DNA of 64,000 bases. Origin: Mucilaginibacter paludis DSM 18603. GTDB taxonomy: Bacteria > Bacteroidota > Bacteroidia > Sphingobacteriales > Sphingobacteriaceae. Position numbers and translations under genes: made by a program. The stretch is from positions 3,118,432-3,182,431 of the forward strand of contig NZ_CM001403.1 in NCBI RefSeq assembly GCF_000166195.2. The letters run 5' to 3'. Numbering within the stretch: position 1 is the first letter of the stretch; each line of letters opens with the position of its first letter. Shown here piece by piece: positions 27,766 through 36,065 of this stretch. The notes beneath the pieces are model-generated. The model saw only the letters and a list, made by a program, of their open reading frames with translations, had not been told where the DNA came from and did not search any database.

Positions 27766-29103
27766 TTATCCTGCATCGGTATTGCTCATTATTTTTTCTT
27801 CGGGCTGCACCATTGTTAAACTCTGAGACTTGGAAACGCCTGTGCGTTGCGAACTGTAAATGCCAGCTTTACCACTAAAAATATAGGCAGTAAAACAGGC
27901 AACAGCAAAAAAGAGCGAATATTCTGCCCCAAATAACTCAATGCCCATAAGCGTACAGGCTAAAGGTGTGTTGGTGGCTCCGGCAAATACGGCTATAAAT
28001 CCTAAAGCCGCAAATAAACTTACCGGCGCGTTTAATATACCGGCCAGTGTATTGCCCAATGTGGCGCCAATGTAAAACAAGGGTGTAACCTCGCCACCTT
28101 TAAAACCGGTGCCTAATGTAATGGCGGTGTAGATCAATTTCCAGAACCAGCTGAAAAAATAGGCGCCGTTGTGGGTAAAGGCCGATACGATGGTTACCGC
28201 GCCAGGATATTCAGGCTCAACACCCAAACTCAAATAGTCGGGCTTGCCGATAATCCATGTTAAAGCGATTATAACGATACCACCGCATACAGGAATCATC
28301 CAGCCTTGCTTAAACCATTGGGTACAGATTTTTTTTACGCTATGGGTGGCCTGGGCAAAAGCCATACTGGCCAGGCCAAAAGCAGCCGAGGCCACAATAA
28401 TTTTCACCAAAAGCAACAGCATCATCAAAGTATTACCGGCATTACCATGTAAGCCCGCAGATACATCATCAATATGGTAAGCTGTGTGCTTGATACCCCA
28501 GGCTGATACGGTAACATCGCCCACCAAGCCTGCAATTAAACAAGGCAGCAGGGCATCGTACTTAATTTGCCCAATGGTTAATACTTCCATGGCGAAGATG
28601 GTGCCGGTTAGCGGCGTGCCAAATACCGCCCCAAAACCGGCTGCAATACCGGCAGTTAACAGGGTACGCATTTGTGTGGAGTCCAGTTTAAACCAGGTGC
28701 CAAACAAATGGGCCATGCTGCCGCCCATTTGTACTGCCGTGCCTTCGCGCCCGGCAGAGCCACCAAATAAATGCGTTATAACCGTAGTAACCAAAATAAG
28801 CGGCCCCATCCTTTTGGGTACCCCCGCCCCCGGCTCATGAATCTCGTCTATAATCAGATTATTACCTTTTTCTGCCGAACTGCCATACAAGCGATAGGCA
28901 AAATGAATGGCAACACCGGCAACCGGCAACAGGTACAATAACCATGGATGCCCAAACCGATAATGGATAGCTGCGCTTAGCAGCCACAAAAACAAAGCTA
29001 CGGCGCTGCCTATAGCAGCAGCAACGGGTACAATAATCACCGTCCACCGGAGCAGGTACTTTAAAATAGAAAAATGATCTGAAAAAATTTTTGGTTTAGC
29101 CAT
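27766..29103 (-). CDS. CLC-family chloride channel/transporter
   Basis: Polytopic membrane protein of 445 aa in the voltage-gated chloride channel family. The filter-forming motifs are recognisable: GSAGREGTAVQMG (GREGP-type, with the gating Glu), GAVFGTPLTGTIFAMEV, and GFKGGEVTPLFYIGATLGN (GxFxP-type). Bacterial CLCs are chloride/proton antiporters or fluoride exporters; the KGGEVTP form is not enough to choose. It lies 77 bp from the uspA start on the same strand. Confidence 0.88.
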   Translation of the reverse strand: MAKPKIFSDHFSILKYLLRWTVIIVPVAAAIGSAVALFLWLLSAAIHYRFGHPWLLYLLPVAGVAIHFAYRLYGSSAEKGNNLIIDEIHEPGAGVPKRMGPLILVTTVITHLFGGSAGREGTAVQMGGSMAHLFGTWFKLDSTQMRTLLTAGIAAGFGAVFGTPLTGTIFAMEVLTIGQIKYDALLPCLIAGLVGDVTVSAWGIKHTAYHIDDVSAGLHGNAGNTLMMLLLLVKIIVASAAFGLASMAFAQATHSVKKICTQWFKQGWMIPVCGGIVIIALTWIIGKPDYLSLGVEPEYPGAVTIVSAFTHNGAYFFSWFWKLIYTAITLGTGFKGGEVTPLFYIGATLGNTLAGILNAPVSLFAALGFIAVFAGATNTPLACTLMGIELFGAEYSLFFAVACFTAYIFSGKAGIYSSQRTGVSKSQSLTMVQPEEKIMSNTDAG

Positions 29104-29213
29104 AACGCATCCCTGTAAATAAATAAATTTATTTGGCAGGCGTCATCAGCTTTGCAGCGGTTCAATTAGGTGGAACACCATCACCTTTGTTTAAGCAAAT
29201 ATCAATAAAATAT

Positions 29214-29711
29214 TTAAAACATTTTCATCTTATCCATTACCGGTTTAAGGTAATCCTGAATATTGGCCTGATGTACTTTTACATTTTTGGTGAATACAAA
29301 TGATTTAATCTTTAGCGTGCCATCCAGGTTAAGGTTTTTGTTACCGCCGTTCATTAAACTCATAATCGACATCAGTGCCCCGGCATTGGCCAGTTTAATA
29401 GATGCACCCACTTTATAATCACCTTTTGTTTTAGCGGCAATAGTAACAGGATAGGCCTGTAAAATGTGCGCTATTACTTTATTGTCTAAAGATAAATCCA
29501 TAGCGGCTTCGTCAACTTTAAGCTCGTAACCATTAGGGTTTTCTACAGGAATAGTAGCTTCAACATCAACCCCAGTTAAGCTCACGTTTTTAACCGATAC
29601 ATCGGTAATCATCCCGTATTTTAAATCCTTGGGTTTACCGCAACTGCACAAAACAAATAGCGACGATAATAACAGAGCGCCTTTTATAAAATTAATGCGT
29701 GAATTTATCAT
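29214..29711 (-). CDS. LEA type 2 family lipoprotein
   Basis: Small lipoprotein of 165 aa. Signal peptide with lipobox LCSCG (Cys about residue 23-24), then a single LEA_2/WHy-like beta domain: VSLTGVDVEATIPVENPNGYELKVDEA. These proteins are envelope-associated and of unclear function, often linked to desiccation or stress. It lies 110 bp upstream of the CLC gene on the same strand and is divergent from TDO. Confidence 0.82.
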   Translation of the reverse strand: MINSRINFIKGALLLSSLFVLCSCGKPKDLKYGMITDVSVKNVSLTGVDVEATIPVENPNGYELKVDEAAMDLSLDNKVIAHILQAYPVTIAAKTKGDYKVGASIKLANAGALMSIMSLMNGGNKNLNLDGTLKIKSFVFTKNVKVHQANIQDYLKPVMDKMKMF

Positions 29712-29782
29712 AGTAAATAGTAAACGTTCAATTGTGTGTTATGATTGCAAAGAAACTAATTTATACCTATACTTTTCTTTTT

Positions 29783-29790
29783 TACCTTTG
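29783..29790 (+). promoter_or_regulatory. -7 element TACCTTTG of the TDO gene
   Basis: Exact TAnnTTTG match, 5 bp before ATG 29796. No clear -33 element at usual spacing. Confidence 0.55.
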
Positions 29791-29795
29791 GGCAT

Positions 29796-30749
29796 ATGCA
29801 TATTACCCCCGAAATTGAAGATAAAATACAACGCCTGCAGGAAAAGTATGAAGCCATGGGCCAGGATATGGCTTCGTACCTGGACGGTTTGCTCTATGCC
29901 GATTTTTTAACCTATTGGGATTATATCCACCTGGATACTCTATTATCGCTGCAAAGCCCCAAAACACCAATACCCGATGAGGAGATCTTCATCATGTACC
30001 ACCAGATTACCGAGCTTTATTTTAAGCTGGCTATACATGAGTGCAAGCAGATTGTTGACCATCTGGAATTAACGCCCCAATTTTTTGTTGCCCGGCTTAA
30101 ACGGATCAACAGCTATTTTGAGGCCCTTACACATTCGTTCGGCATCATGGTTGATGGGATGGAGAAGGAACAGTTTTTAAAGTTTCGCATGTCCTTACTG
30201 CCTGCAAGTGGTTTCCAATCGGGCCAGTACCGCATGATTGAAATTTACGCGACCGATTTTATCAACCTTGTTGCGAAGGATAAGCGTGACGAATTGCAAA
30301 ACGCCACCATCGAAGAGCAGTTTGAATATATCTACTGGAAATTTGGTGCTACCGAACTGTCTACCGGAAAAAAGACATTGACCCTGCGCCAGTTTGAAAA
30401 AAAGTATGCTGTCACCTTTATAGCCCTGGGCCAATCATGCGTTGGGCATAATTTCAATAGTATTTTGCACCGCTTTAAGCGCGAAGGCATCGACACCGGC
30501 AGCCTTGAAAAGGAACTGCGCCGCTTTGATGTGCTGGTGAACGTTAACTGGCCCTTGGCTCACTATAAATCTGCCGTACGTTACCTTAATCGCGAGCCCG
30601 AAGAAATCAAAGCTACCGGCGGAACCAACTGGCAAAAGTACCTGCCTCCGCGTTTTCAGAAACGGATATTTTATCCAGCTATTTGGACGGCATCGGAAAT
30701 TGAGGAGTGGGGCAAAAGCTGGGTTGAAAGCGTGTTGGATGAAATTTAA
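29796..30749 (+). CDS. Tryptophan 2,3-dioxygenase
   Basis: Heme enzyme oxidising L-tryptophan to N-formylkynurenine, first step of the kynurenine pathway. 317 aa, mostly helical. Family signatures include YWDYIHLDTLLSLQ near the N-terminus, EIFIMYHQITELYFKL, and SGFQSGQYRMIE with the substrate-binding Arg. The axial heme His is probably in the HNFNSILHRFKREG region. No other kynurenine genes are in the window. A 178-aa membrane protein gene follows after 5 bp. Confidence 0.92.
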   Translation: MHITPEIEDKIQRLQEKYEAMGQDMASYLDGLLYADFLTYWDYIHLDTLLSLQSPKTPIPDEEIFIMYHQITELYFKLAIHECKQIVDHLELTPQFFVARLKRINSYFEALTHSFGIMVDGMEKEQFLKFRMSLLPASGFQSGQYRMIEIYATDFINLVAKDKRDELQNATIEEQFEYIYWKFGATELSTGKKTLTLRQFEKKYAVTFIALGQSCVGHNFNSILHRFKREGIDTGSLEKELRRFDVLVNVNWPLAHYKSAVRYLNREPEEIKATGGTNWQKYLPPRFQKRIFYPAIWTASEIEEWGKSWVESVLDEI

Positions 30750-30754
30750 GTGAT

Positions 30755-31291
30755 ATGAGCAATTTAAAAAGCTATCAGTTCTTTTTTGAGAAAGTTGGTT
30801 TTTTTAAGAAAGTTGGTTCTGTTAAGCTCAAAAAACGTTACTGGATTTTATTGGCTGGCATTATCTTTTATTTTTTAGCGGCTTTAATCAGAGTACCAAC
30901 ATCGTCTGTAACTGCAGGGTTCTTCGCGGGTGAATGCATCGGCAGGTGTAACGCAACTGATGTGATAACTGATCATGCCATCCGTGTCGATGAAATTTCG
31001 AATGTGGACACCATTCCAAGTATCCACAAAACGATACGGGGCGATTTTAGCGAACTTAAATTTAATGTCCCCCTGTTGCTGCTTTTTCATTTTACAGGCA
31101 GCTTTGGTCAGCCTGATTCTCACGACCAAGGGGGCTATATATTGGGCTTTAAATTGCTGGGAATACCGTTTTCGTATGATATCGACAAAGGTAGCGAACC
31201 CTGGTATTTTACGGATATGACTGATTTGGTACGGGATAGGTTACGTAAAATTAATAATGAGATTTTATATCATTATCAAGTAAAGCCTTGA
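30755..31291 (+). CDS. Hypothetical single-pass membrane protein
   Basis: Protein of 178 aa that I do not recognise. A basic N-terminal segment (FFKKVGSVKLKKRYW) precedes one hydrophobic helix at about 29-46 (ILLAGIIFYFLAALI); the rest is soluble, with two Cys close together (CIGRC, about residues 61-65). The first 27 residues contain a short internal repeat (FEKVGFF/FKKVGSV). It starts 5 bp after the TDO stop, so the two are probably co-transcribed, but no functional link can be stated. Confidence 0.6.
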   Translation: MSNLKSYQFFFEKVGFFKKVGSVKLKKRYWILLAGIIFYFLAALIRVPTSSVTAGFFAGECIGRCNATDVITDHAIRVDEISNVDTIPSIHKTIRGDFSELKFNVPLLLLFHFTGSFGQPDSHDQGGYILGFKLLGIPFSYDIDKGSEPWYFTDMTDLVRDRLRKINNEILYHYQVKP

Positions 31292-31460
31292 AATAATTAA
31301 ACTATACCTTTGAGGTATTCATTAAAAACACGCGTCAACCAGCTTTAACGCAGTATAATACACTCGTTTAATAGCGTTGCAGTGAAAGAGTTAAGCGTAA
31401 TTATCAATTCAAAGCAAAATTCCGTAAATTGCGCTTTTCTATTCCAAATAAGAAAAGGCC

Positions 31461-32525
31461 ATGACAGAAACACTTGACATCAGCATCACTAAAACCTTGA
31501 ATTCCCGTTTGGAGCAAACGGATTTTAGCAACCTACCCTTCGGACGTACTTTTGCCAACCACATGTTTGTGGCCGATTATGCCGATGGTGAATGGAAGAA
31601 TTTTCAAATCGTCCCTTACGGGGATATTGTGATGAGTCCTGCTATTTCTGCCATTCATTATGGCCAGTCGTTTTTCGAAGGATTAAAAGCATACAAGCAC
31701 GGCGATGGCAAAGTGTCTGTTTTTCGCCCTTACATGAATGCTGCGCGGTTCAACAAATCTGCCGAGCGTTTATGTATGCCAGACTTGCCCGAAGATATTT
31801 TTGTACAAAGCATAGCCGCCCTGGTTGATGTCGATAAAGACTGGATTCCGGCACAGGCCAATCACTCCCTGTACATCCGTCCGTTTATGTTTGCTACCGA
31901 CCCTTACCTGGGTGTACAGCCATCAAAAACATACAAGTTTATGGTGATTACCGGGCCAACCGGCCCCTATTTTTCTAAGCCACTGCGCGTAAAAATCGAA
32001 ACCGAGTATTCGCGCTCTACCGAAGGTGGTTTTGGTTATGCCAAGGCCGCAGGTAATTATGGCGGGGCGATGTTGCCGTCGCGCAAGGCGGTTGAACAAG
32101 GATACGATCAATTAATTTGGACCGATAGCAAAGAGCACCTGTATATGGAAGAATTGGGTGCCGCCAACGTGATGTTTATATTAGACGGCAAATTAGTTAC
32201 CCCATCAACCCGCGATACGATTTTAAAAGGGATTACCCGCGATACGGTTTTAAACCTGGCCCGTGAGTGGGGTTACGAAATTGAAGAGCGCCGCGTAAGT
32301 GTTGCCGAGATTTTAGAAGGTGCCAGAAACGGCAAATTAACCGATGCCTTTGGCGCCGGAACCGCGGCCACTATTGCCCCAATAGGAGAAATTGAGCACG
32401 AAGGGCAGCTTTACACCTTGATTGACCCATCGCAAAGGGTATTCTCAAATAAGGTATTAAAAACACTGGACGAGATTCGTTATGGTGTAACTCCCGATCC
32501 TTACGGATGGAATTATATGGTGTAA
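31461..32525 (+). CDS. ilvE: Branched-chain amino acid aminotransferase
   Basis: PLP-dependent fold-type IV transaminase of 354 aa interconverting Leu, Ile, Val and their 2-oxo acids. Length and motifs fit the long (BCAT-I, eukaryote-like) group: YGQSFFEGLKAYKH, FRPYMNAARFNKSAERLCMP, and YAKAAGNYGGAMLPSRKA. The PLP-binding segment is EELGAANVMFI, followed by TPSTRDTILKGITR. It ends before a strong terminator at 32544-32583 and is monocistronic. Confidence 0.95.
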   Translation: MTETLDISITKTLNSRLEQTDFSNLPFGRTFANHMFVADYADGEWKNFQIVPYGDIVMSPAISAIHYGQSFFEGLKAYKHGDGKVSVFRPYMNAARFNKSAERLCMPDLPEDIFVQSIAALVDVDKDWIPAQANHSLYIRPFMFATDPYLGVQPSKTYKFMVITGPTGPYFSKPLRVKIETEYSRSTEGGFGYAKAAGNYGGAMLPSRKAVEQGYDQLIWTDSKEHLYMEELGAANVMFILDGKLVTPSTRDTILKGITRDTVLNLAREWGYEIEERRVSVAEILEGARNGKLTDAFGAGTAATIAPIGEIEHEGQLYTLIDPSQRVFSNKVLKTLDEIRYGVTPDPYGWNYMV

Positions 32526-32543
32526 GCTAAGCTTATCATTTAT

Positions 32544-32583
32544 AAAAACAGGGATGGGGTAAACTTCATGCCTGTTTTTTTTT
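32544..32583 (+). terminator. Rho-independent terminator of ilvE
   Basis: Stem AAAAACAGG (32544-32552) with CCTGTTTTT (32571-32579) followed by further T residues, 19 bp after the ilvE stop. Confidence 0.8.
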
Positions 32584-32633
32584 GGTAGTTTTTGGGGTTG
32601 ACTTTCATCGTTTTAGGCTGATATTGCTTTATT

Positions 32634-32730
32634 TATACCCTATCGGGTGTAAATAAAGCGCTGGCATTTAATTAATCCCGATAGGGTATAAAAATTAAAA
32701 AATTACTATATTTATACCTTAAAGGGTATA
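32634..32730. promoter_or_regulatory. Three palindromic operators TATACCc-N4-GGGTATA upstream of hipB
   Basis: Site 1: TATACCC-TATC-GGGTGTA (32634-32651). Site 2: TAATCCC-GATA-GGGTATA (32673-32690). Site 3: TATACCT-TAAA-GGGTATA (32713-32730), ending 5 bp before the hipB start. Sites 1 and 2 are near inverted copies of each other (CCCTATCGGG and CCCGATAGGG). Centre spacings are 39 and 40 bp, close to four helical turns, suiting cooperative binding by a HipB-type dimer and autorepression. Binding itself is inferred. Confidence 0.7.
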
Positions 32731-32735
32731 AAATA

Positions 32736-32939
32736 ATGTTAGCTCAATTTTTAAAATCTAAAAGAAAAGCATTTAAGCTGACGCAACAGGAACTGGCAGA
32801 TAAGGCCGGAGTTGGCTTGCGGGTAGTACGGGAGATGGAACAGGGGAAAGCTACCCTGAGGATGGATAAGGTTAACCAGGTGCTGGCCCTTTTTGGTTCG
32901 GAATTGGGCGTAGTAATCAAACATAACGAATATGAGTAA
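32736..32939 (+). CDS. HipB-like XRE-family antitoxin/repressor
   Basis: DNA-binding protein of 67 aa consisting almost entirely of one Cro/C1 helix-turn-helix domain (LTQQELADKAGVGLRVVREMEQGKATLRMDKVNQVLALFGSELG). It resembles the y4mF/HipB group. It is the first gene of a three-gene hipB-hipS-hipT-type operon and overlaps the next gene by 8 bp. Three palindromes upstream suggest it represses its own operon together with its partners. Confidence 0.85.
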   Translation: MLAQFLKSKRKAFKLTQQELADKAGVGLRVVREMEQGKATLRMDKVNQVLALFGSELGVVIKHNEYE

Positions 32940-33255
32940 ACGGGGAATGGTATATTATCAGGATAAACTCGCAGGCATGATAGCGGAAACAGATGAAGGG
33001 TATGAATTTAGCTATGATGCTGATTATTTGAATGTAGAAACAGCTAAGCCGATAAGTTTAACGATGCCCTTATTAAAAGAAAAGTATACCAGCAAAGTAC
33101 TGTTTGCTTTTTTTGACGGATTGATTCCGGAGGGATGGTTGCTGAATTTAGCTACTGAACACTGGAAAGTAAAAAGGAATGATCGTTTTGAATTATTATT
33201 ACTAACATGCAGGGATACTATTGGCGCGGTAACCATCATCCCCGAAAACGAGTAA
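32932..33255 (+). CDS. HipS-like protein (HipA N-terminal subdomain as a separate gene)
   Basis: Protein of 107 aa corresponding to the HipA_N/Couple_hipA domain: AGMIAETDEGYEFSYDADYL, PISLTMPL and FFDGLIPEGWLL. In classical HipA this is the N-terminal part of one ~440-aa kinase; here it is an independent gene, as in HipBST systems where HipS acts as the antitoxin. It overlaps hipB by 8 bp and ends 3 bp before the kinase gene, so all three are translationally coupled. Confidence 0.82.
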   Translation: MSKRGMVYYQDKLAGMIAETDEGYEFSYDADYLNVETAKPISLTMPLLKEKYTSKVLFAFFDGLIPEGWLLNLATEHWKVKRNDRFELLLLTCRDTIGAVTIIPENE

Positions 33256-33258
33256 TTT

Positions 33259-34185
33259 ATGGCTAATTGTTGGTTTTGTTATCAGGAGGCAGGTGAAGCA
33301 AATTATCACCAAAAGTGTTCGAAGAAGTTCTTTGGAACAACTGTCCCCCCCATATTGCAGTTGGATAAACAGTTGTTAAAGGAATTGGCAGAGCAAACCA
33401 TAAACACGCGAATAGCCGTAACGGGTGTACAGCCTAAGCTTTCGGTTACGTTACAAAAAAGCGGAGGCCAGGCCAGGCTTACCCTTGTTGGGCTATGGGG
33501 AGAATATATTCTGAAGCCTCAGCAAGAACAATACCCTTTGATGCCCGAAACAGAAGATTTAACCATGCACCTGGCCTCATTGTTTAAAATAGAGGTATGT
33601 GAGCATACTCTGCTGAGAGCCACTGATGGAAGCCTGGTTTATCTGGCCAAAAGGTTTGACCGTGTTAAAGGAAAAAAAATCCATGTAGAGGATTTTTGCC
33701 AGCTATCGGAACTATTAACCGAGAATAAATACAAAGGATCCTATGAAAGAGCCGGAAAACTGATCCTGAAATACTGCGTTAACAAAGGGCTGGATGCGCT
33801 TAGCTATTTTGAATTGGTTTTATTCTCCTATCTTACTGGAAATAACGACATGCACCTTAAAAACTTTTCGCTGATGCATCAGGAAACAGGTATTCGTTTA
33901 AGCCCGGCTTATGATCTGCTAAACGTTAACTTATTGAATCCGGCAGACGATGAAGAACTGGCATTAACCCTAAACGGTCGAAAGAGGAAGATCAGCCGTA
34001 AAGATTTCGAGATTTTAGGAAACAGCCTCCAAATTCCGGAGAAAGCGTGGCGCAATAGCATGAGGAAGTTTGCATCCATGAATAATGAGGTTAACAGTAT
34101 GATAGACGCCTCGTTTTTGGGAATGGAAGAGAAGGAACGATACAAGAATATTTGGTTAGATAAGCAAGCGATGCTGCAATTGTAA
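33259..34185 (+). CDS. HipT-like Ser/Thr kinase toxin
   Basis: HipA-fold kinase of 308 aa without the usual N-terminal subdomain. It starts with a possible zinc knuckle, Cys4-x2-Cys7 and His17-x2-Cys20. The Gly-rich loop reads TGVQPKLS (55-62). YILKP and VYLAKRFDR provide ATP-binding and activation residues. Catalytic GNNDMHLKN has Asp197, and the metal-binding SPAYDLL has Asp219. In known systems HipA phosphorylates GltX and HipT phosphorylates TrpS; the target here is unknown. It begins 3 bp after the HipS-like gene. Confidence 0.85.
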   Translation: MANCWFCYQEAGEANYHQKCSKKFFGTTVPPILQLDKQLLKELAEQTINTRIAVTGVQPKLSVTLQKSGGQARLTLVGLWGEYILKPQQEQYPLMPETEDLTMHLASLFKIEVCEHTLLRATDGSLVYLAKRFDRVKGKKIHVEDFCQLSELLTENKYKGSYERAGKLILKYCVNKGLDALSYFELVLFSYLTGNNDMHLKNFSLMHQETGIRLSPAYDLLNVNLLNPADDEELALTLNGRKRKISRKDFEILGNSLQIPEKAWRNSMRKFASMNNEVNSMIDASFLGMEEKERYKNIWLDKQAMLQL

Positions 34186-34321
34186 ATCAAAAATCGTTTT
34201 TATCATAATAAATAGGCGAAGCTTTGTGGATAGGTGTAGATCAGGTTCCGGCTTTACTTCGACGAGGCAAAGGCCTCTTTGATCTCTCATCGGCAAAGAT
34301 TTTCGGCCACCATCATTTATA

Positions 34322-34357
34322 ACAAAAAAAGCCGGGCTCATTAACTGAACCCGGCTT
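34322..34357 (-). terminator. Rho-independent terminator of the pdhA-pdhC transcript
   Basis: On the minus strand AAGCCGGGTTCAG...GAGCCCGGCTT is followed by TTTTTTT. The stem uses CCCGGCTT (34350-34357) and AAGCCGGG (34329-34336). It lies 21 bp after the pdhC stop. Confidence 0.8.
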
Positions 34358-34377
34358 ATATGTTATTTTGCTTAACC

Positions 34378-36018
34378 TTAGAATAACAACCTTACAGGCT
34401 CTTCTAACAAAGCTTTTAATGTTTGTAAAAACGCGGCACCTGTTGCGCCATCAACCGTACGGTGGTCGCAGCTCAAGGTAACCTTCATAACGTTGCCTGG
34501 TACTACAGCTCCGTTTTTAACAACCGGTACTGCTTGTATTCCGCTTACGGCAAGTATACATGAGTTAGGCGTGTTAATAATAGCTGTAAATTCGTCAACG
34601 CCAAACATACCTAAGTTAGATATGGTGAAAGTTGAGCCTTCCATTTCGTTAGGCTGTAATTTTTTAGCTTTTGCTTTGCCGGCAAAATCCTTTACCTCGG
34701 CAGAAATATGGCTCAATGATTTACCATCGGCAAATTTAATTACCGGAACCAGTAAACCTTCGTCAACAGCAACAGCTACACCAATGTTAACATGCTCGTT
34801 ATAACGGATCTTATCGCCTAACCAGGATGAGTTAATGTTGGGATGTTGTTTTAATGCAATAGCAGTAGCTTTCAATACCAGGTCGTTAAACGATACCTTG
34901 CTTGGCGCATAGGCATTGATCTTGTTGCGGGCCTCAATTGCCTGATCCATATCGATTGACATGGTTACATAGAAATGCGGTGCGGTAAACAAGCTTTCGG
35001 ATAAGCGCCTGCCAATAGCTTTGCGCATTTGCGTAACCGGTTTTTCCGTATATTTTTCAGTACCAACAAACTCAGGTATTTTAACAGCGGGTTTTTCAGC
35101 AGCGGCAGGAGCTGTTGCAGCAGGTGCTGAAGCCGGAGCGTTTGCCGCGGCGGGCTTGGCAGACGGTGTGTAAGCTTCTACATCTTTCTTCACAATGCGG
35201 CCACCTTCGGCGCTGCCTTTAATTTCGGTTAAGCTAATGCCTTTATCCTTGGCTATTTTACGTGCCAATGGAGAGGCTTTAACGCGGCTATCATCGGTAC
35301 TTTCGGCAGCGGCTTCCGCCGGTGCAGTAGTAGCGCTTTCTGCGGCAGGAGCCTCGCCAGATGCTTCAGGAGCAGGAGCGCCATTTCCGCCAGCCAGCAA
35401 AGGTGTAATATCAGTACCCTCTTTACCCACTATGGCAATAATCTCGTTTACTTTGGCGGCTTCGCCTTCTTTTACACCTATATATAATAGTGTGCCGGCC
35501 TCATAGCCAACCACGTCCATTGTTGCCTTATCGGTTTCAACGTCAGCTAACGAGTCGTCGCTCTTTACTTTATCTCCAACCTTAAAGTTCCATTTCTGGA
35601 TCACTCCTTCGGTCATGGTATCGCTCATCAAAGGCATACGGATAACCGTAGCCGGTATTTTTGATAAATCAACAGCAGGAGCTGCCGGTTTTGCTTCCAC
35701 CGCTGGGGCCGCTGGTTTTTCTTCTGCTTTTGGCGCGCTGGTGCCACCCTCTGCGGCTAAAGCGGCTTTATAATCTTCGCCCTCTTTGCCCATTACTGCA
35801 ATTACGGTGTCAACCGGCACGGCTTTGCCCTCTTCAACACCGATGTACAATAAAGTACCATCCTGAAAAGATTCAAAATCCATGGTGGCTTTATCTGTTT
35901 CTATCTCAGCCAAAACATCACCCGATTTAATCTTGTCGCCAACCTTTTTATGCCATTTAGCCAATACCCCTTCGGTCATGGTATCGCTCATTTTTGGCAT
36001 TTTAACTACTTCAGCCAT
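34378..36018 (-). CDS. pdhC: Pyruvate dehydrogenase E2, dihydrolipoamide acetyltransferase
   Basis: E2 core of the pyruvate dehydrogenase complex, transferring acetyl groups to CoA; 546 aa. Domains in order: two lipoyl domains (about 1-80 and 125-205, each with ETDKATMD carrying the lipoyl Lys), joined by Ala/Pro-rich linkers; a peripheral-subunit-binding domain (about 250-285, ASPLARKIAKDKGI); a further Ala/Pro linker; and the 2-oxoacid acyltransferase domain with HRTVDGA at the C-terminus. It lies 47 bp downstream of pdhA on the same strand. Confidence 0.95.
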   Translation of the reverse strand: MAEVVKMPKMSDTMTEGVLAKWHKKVGDKIKSGDVLAEIETDKATMDFESFQDGTLLYIGVEEGKAVPVDTVIAVMGKEGEDYKAALAAEGGTSAPKAEEKPAAPAVEAKPAAPAVDLSKIPATVIRMPLMSDTMTEGVIQKWNFKVGDKVKSDDSLADVETDKATMDVVGYEAGTLLYIGVKEGEAAKVNEIIAIVGKEGTDITPLLAGGNGAPAPEASGEAPAAESATTAPAEAAAESTDDSRVKASPLARKIAKDKGISLTEIKGSAEGGRIVKKDVEAYTPSAKPAAANAPASAPAATAPAAAEKPAVKIPEFVGTEKYTEKPVTQMRKAIGRRLSESLFTAPHFYVTMSIDMDQAIEARNKINAYAPSKVSFNDLVLKATAIALKQHPNINSSWLGDKIRYNEHVNIGVAVAVDEGLLVPVIKFADGKSLSHISAEVKDFAGKAKAKKLQPNEMEGSTFTISNLGMFGVDEFTAIINTPNSCILAVSGIQAVPVVKNGAVVPGNVMKVTLSCDHRTVDGATGAAFLQTLKALLEEPVRLLF

Positions 36019-36065
36019 ATATTTATTTGATGAATAGTTTTATATTCTTTTAGAATGAATAAGTG

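Noticed and set aside
30195-30635. Open frames antisense to TDO
   Set aside because: They are fully inside a clear gene and encode nothing recognisable.
34493-35930. Long frames antisense to pdhC, including one rich in Ala/Ser
   Set aside because: They arise from the repetitive Ala/Pro linker codons of the E2 protein read backwards.
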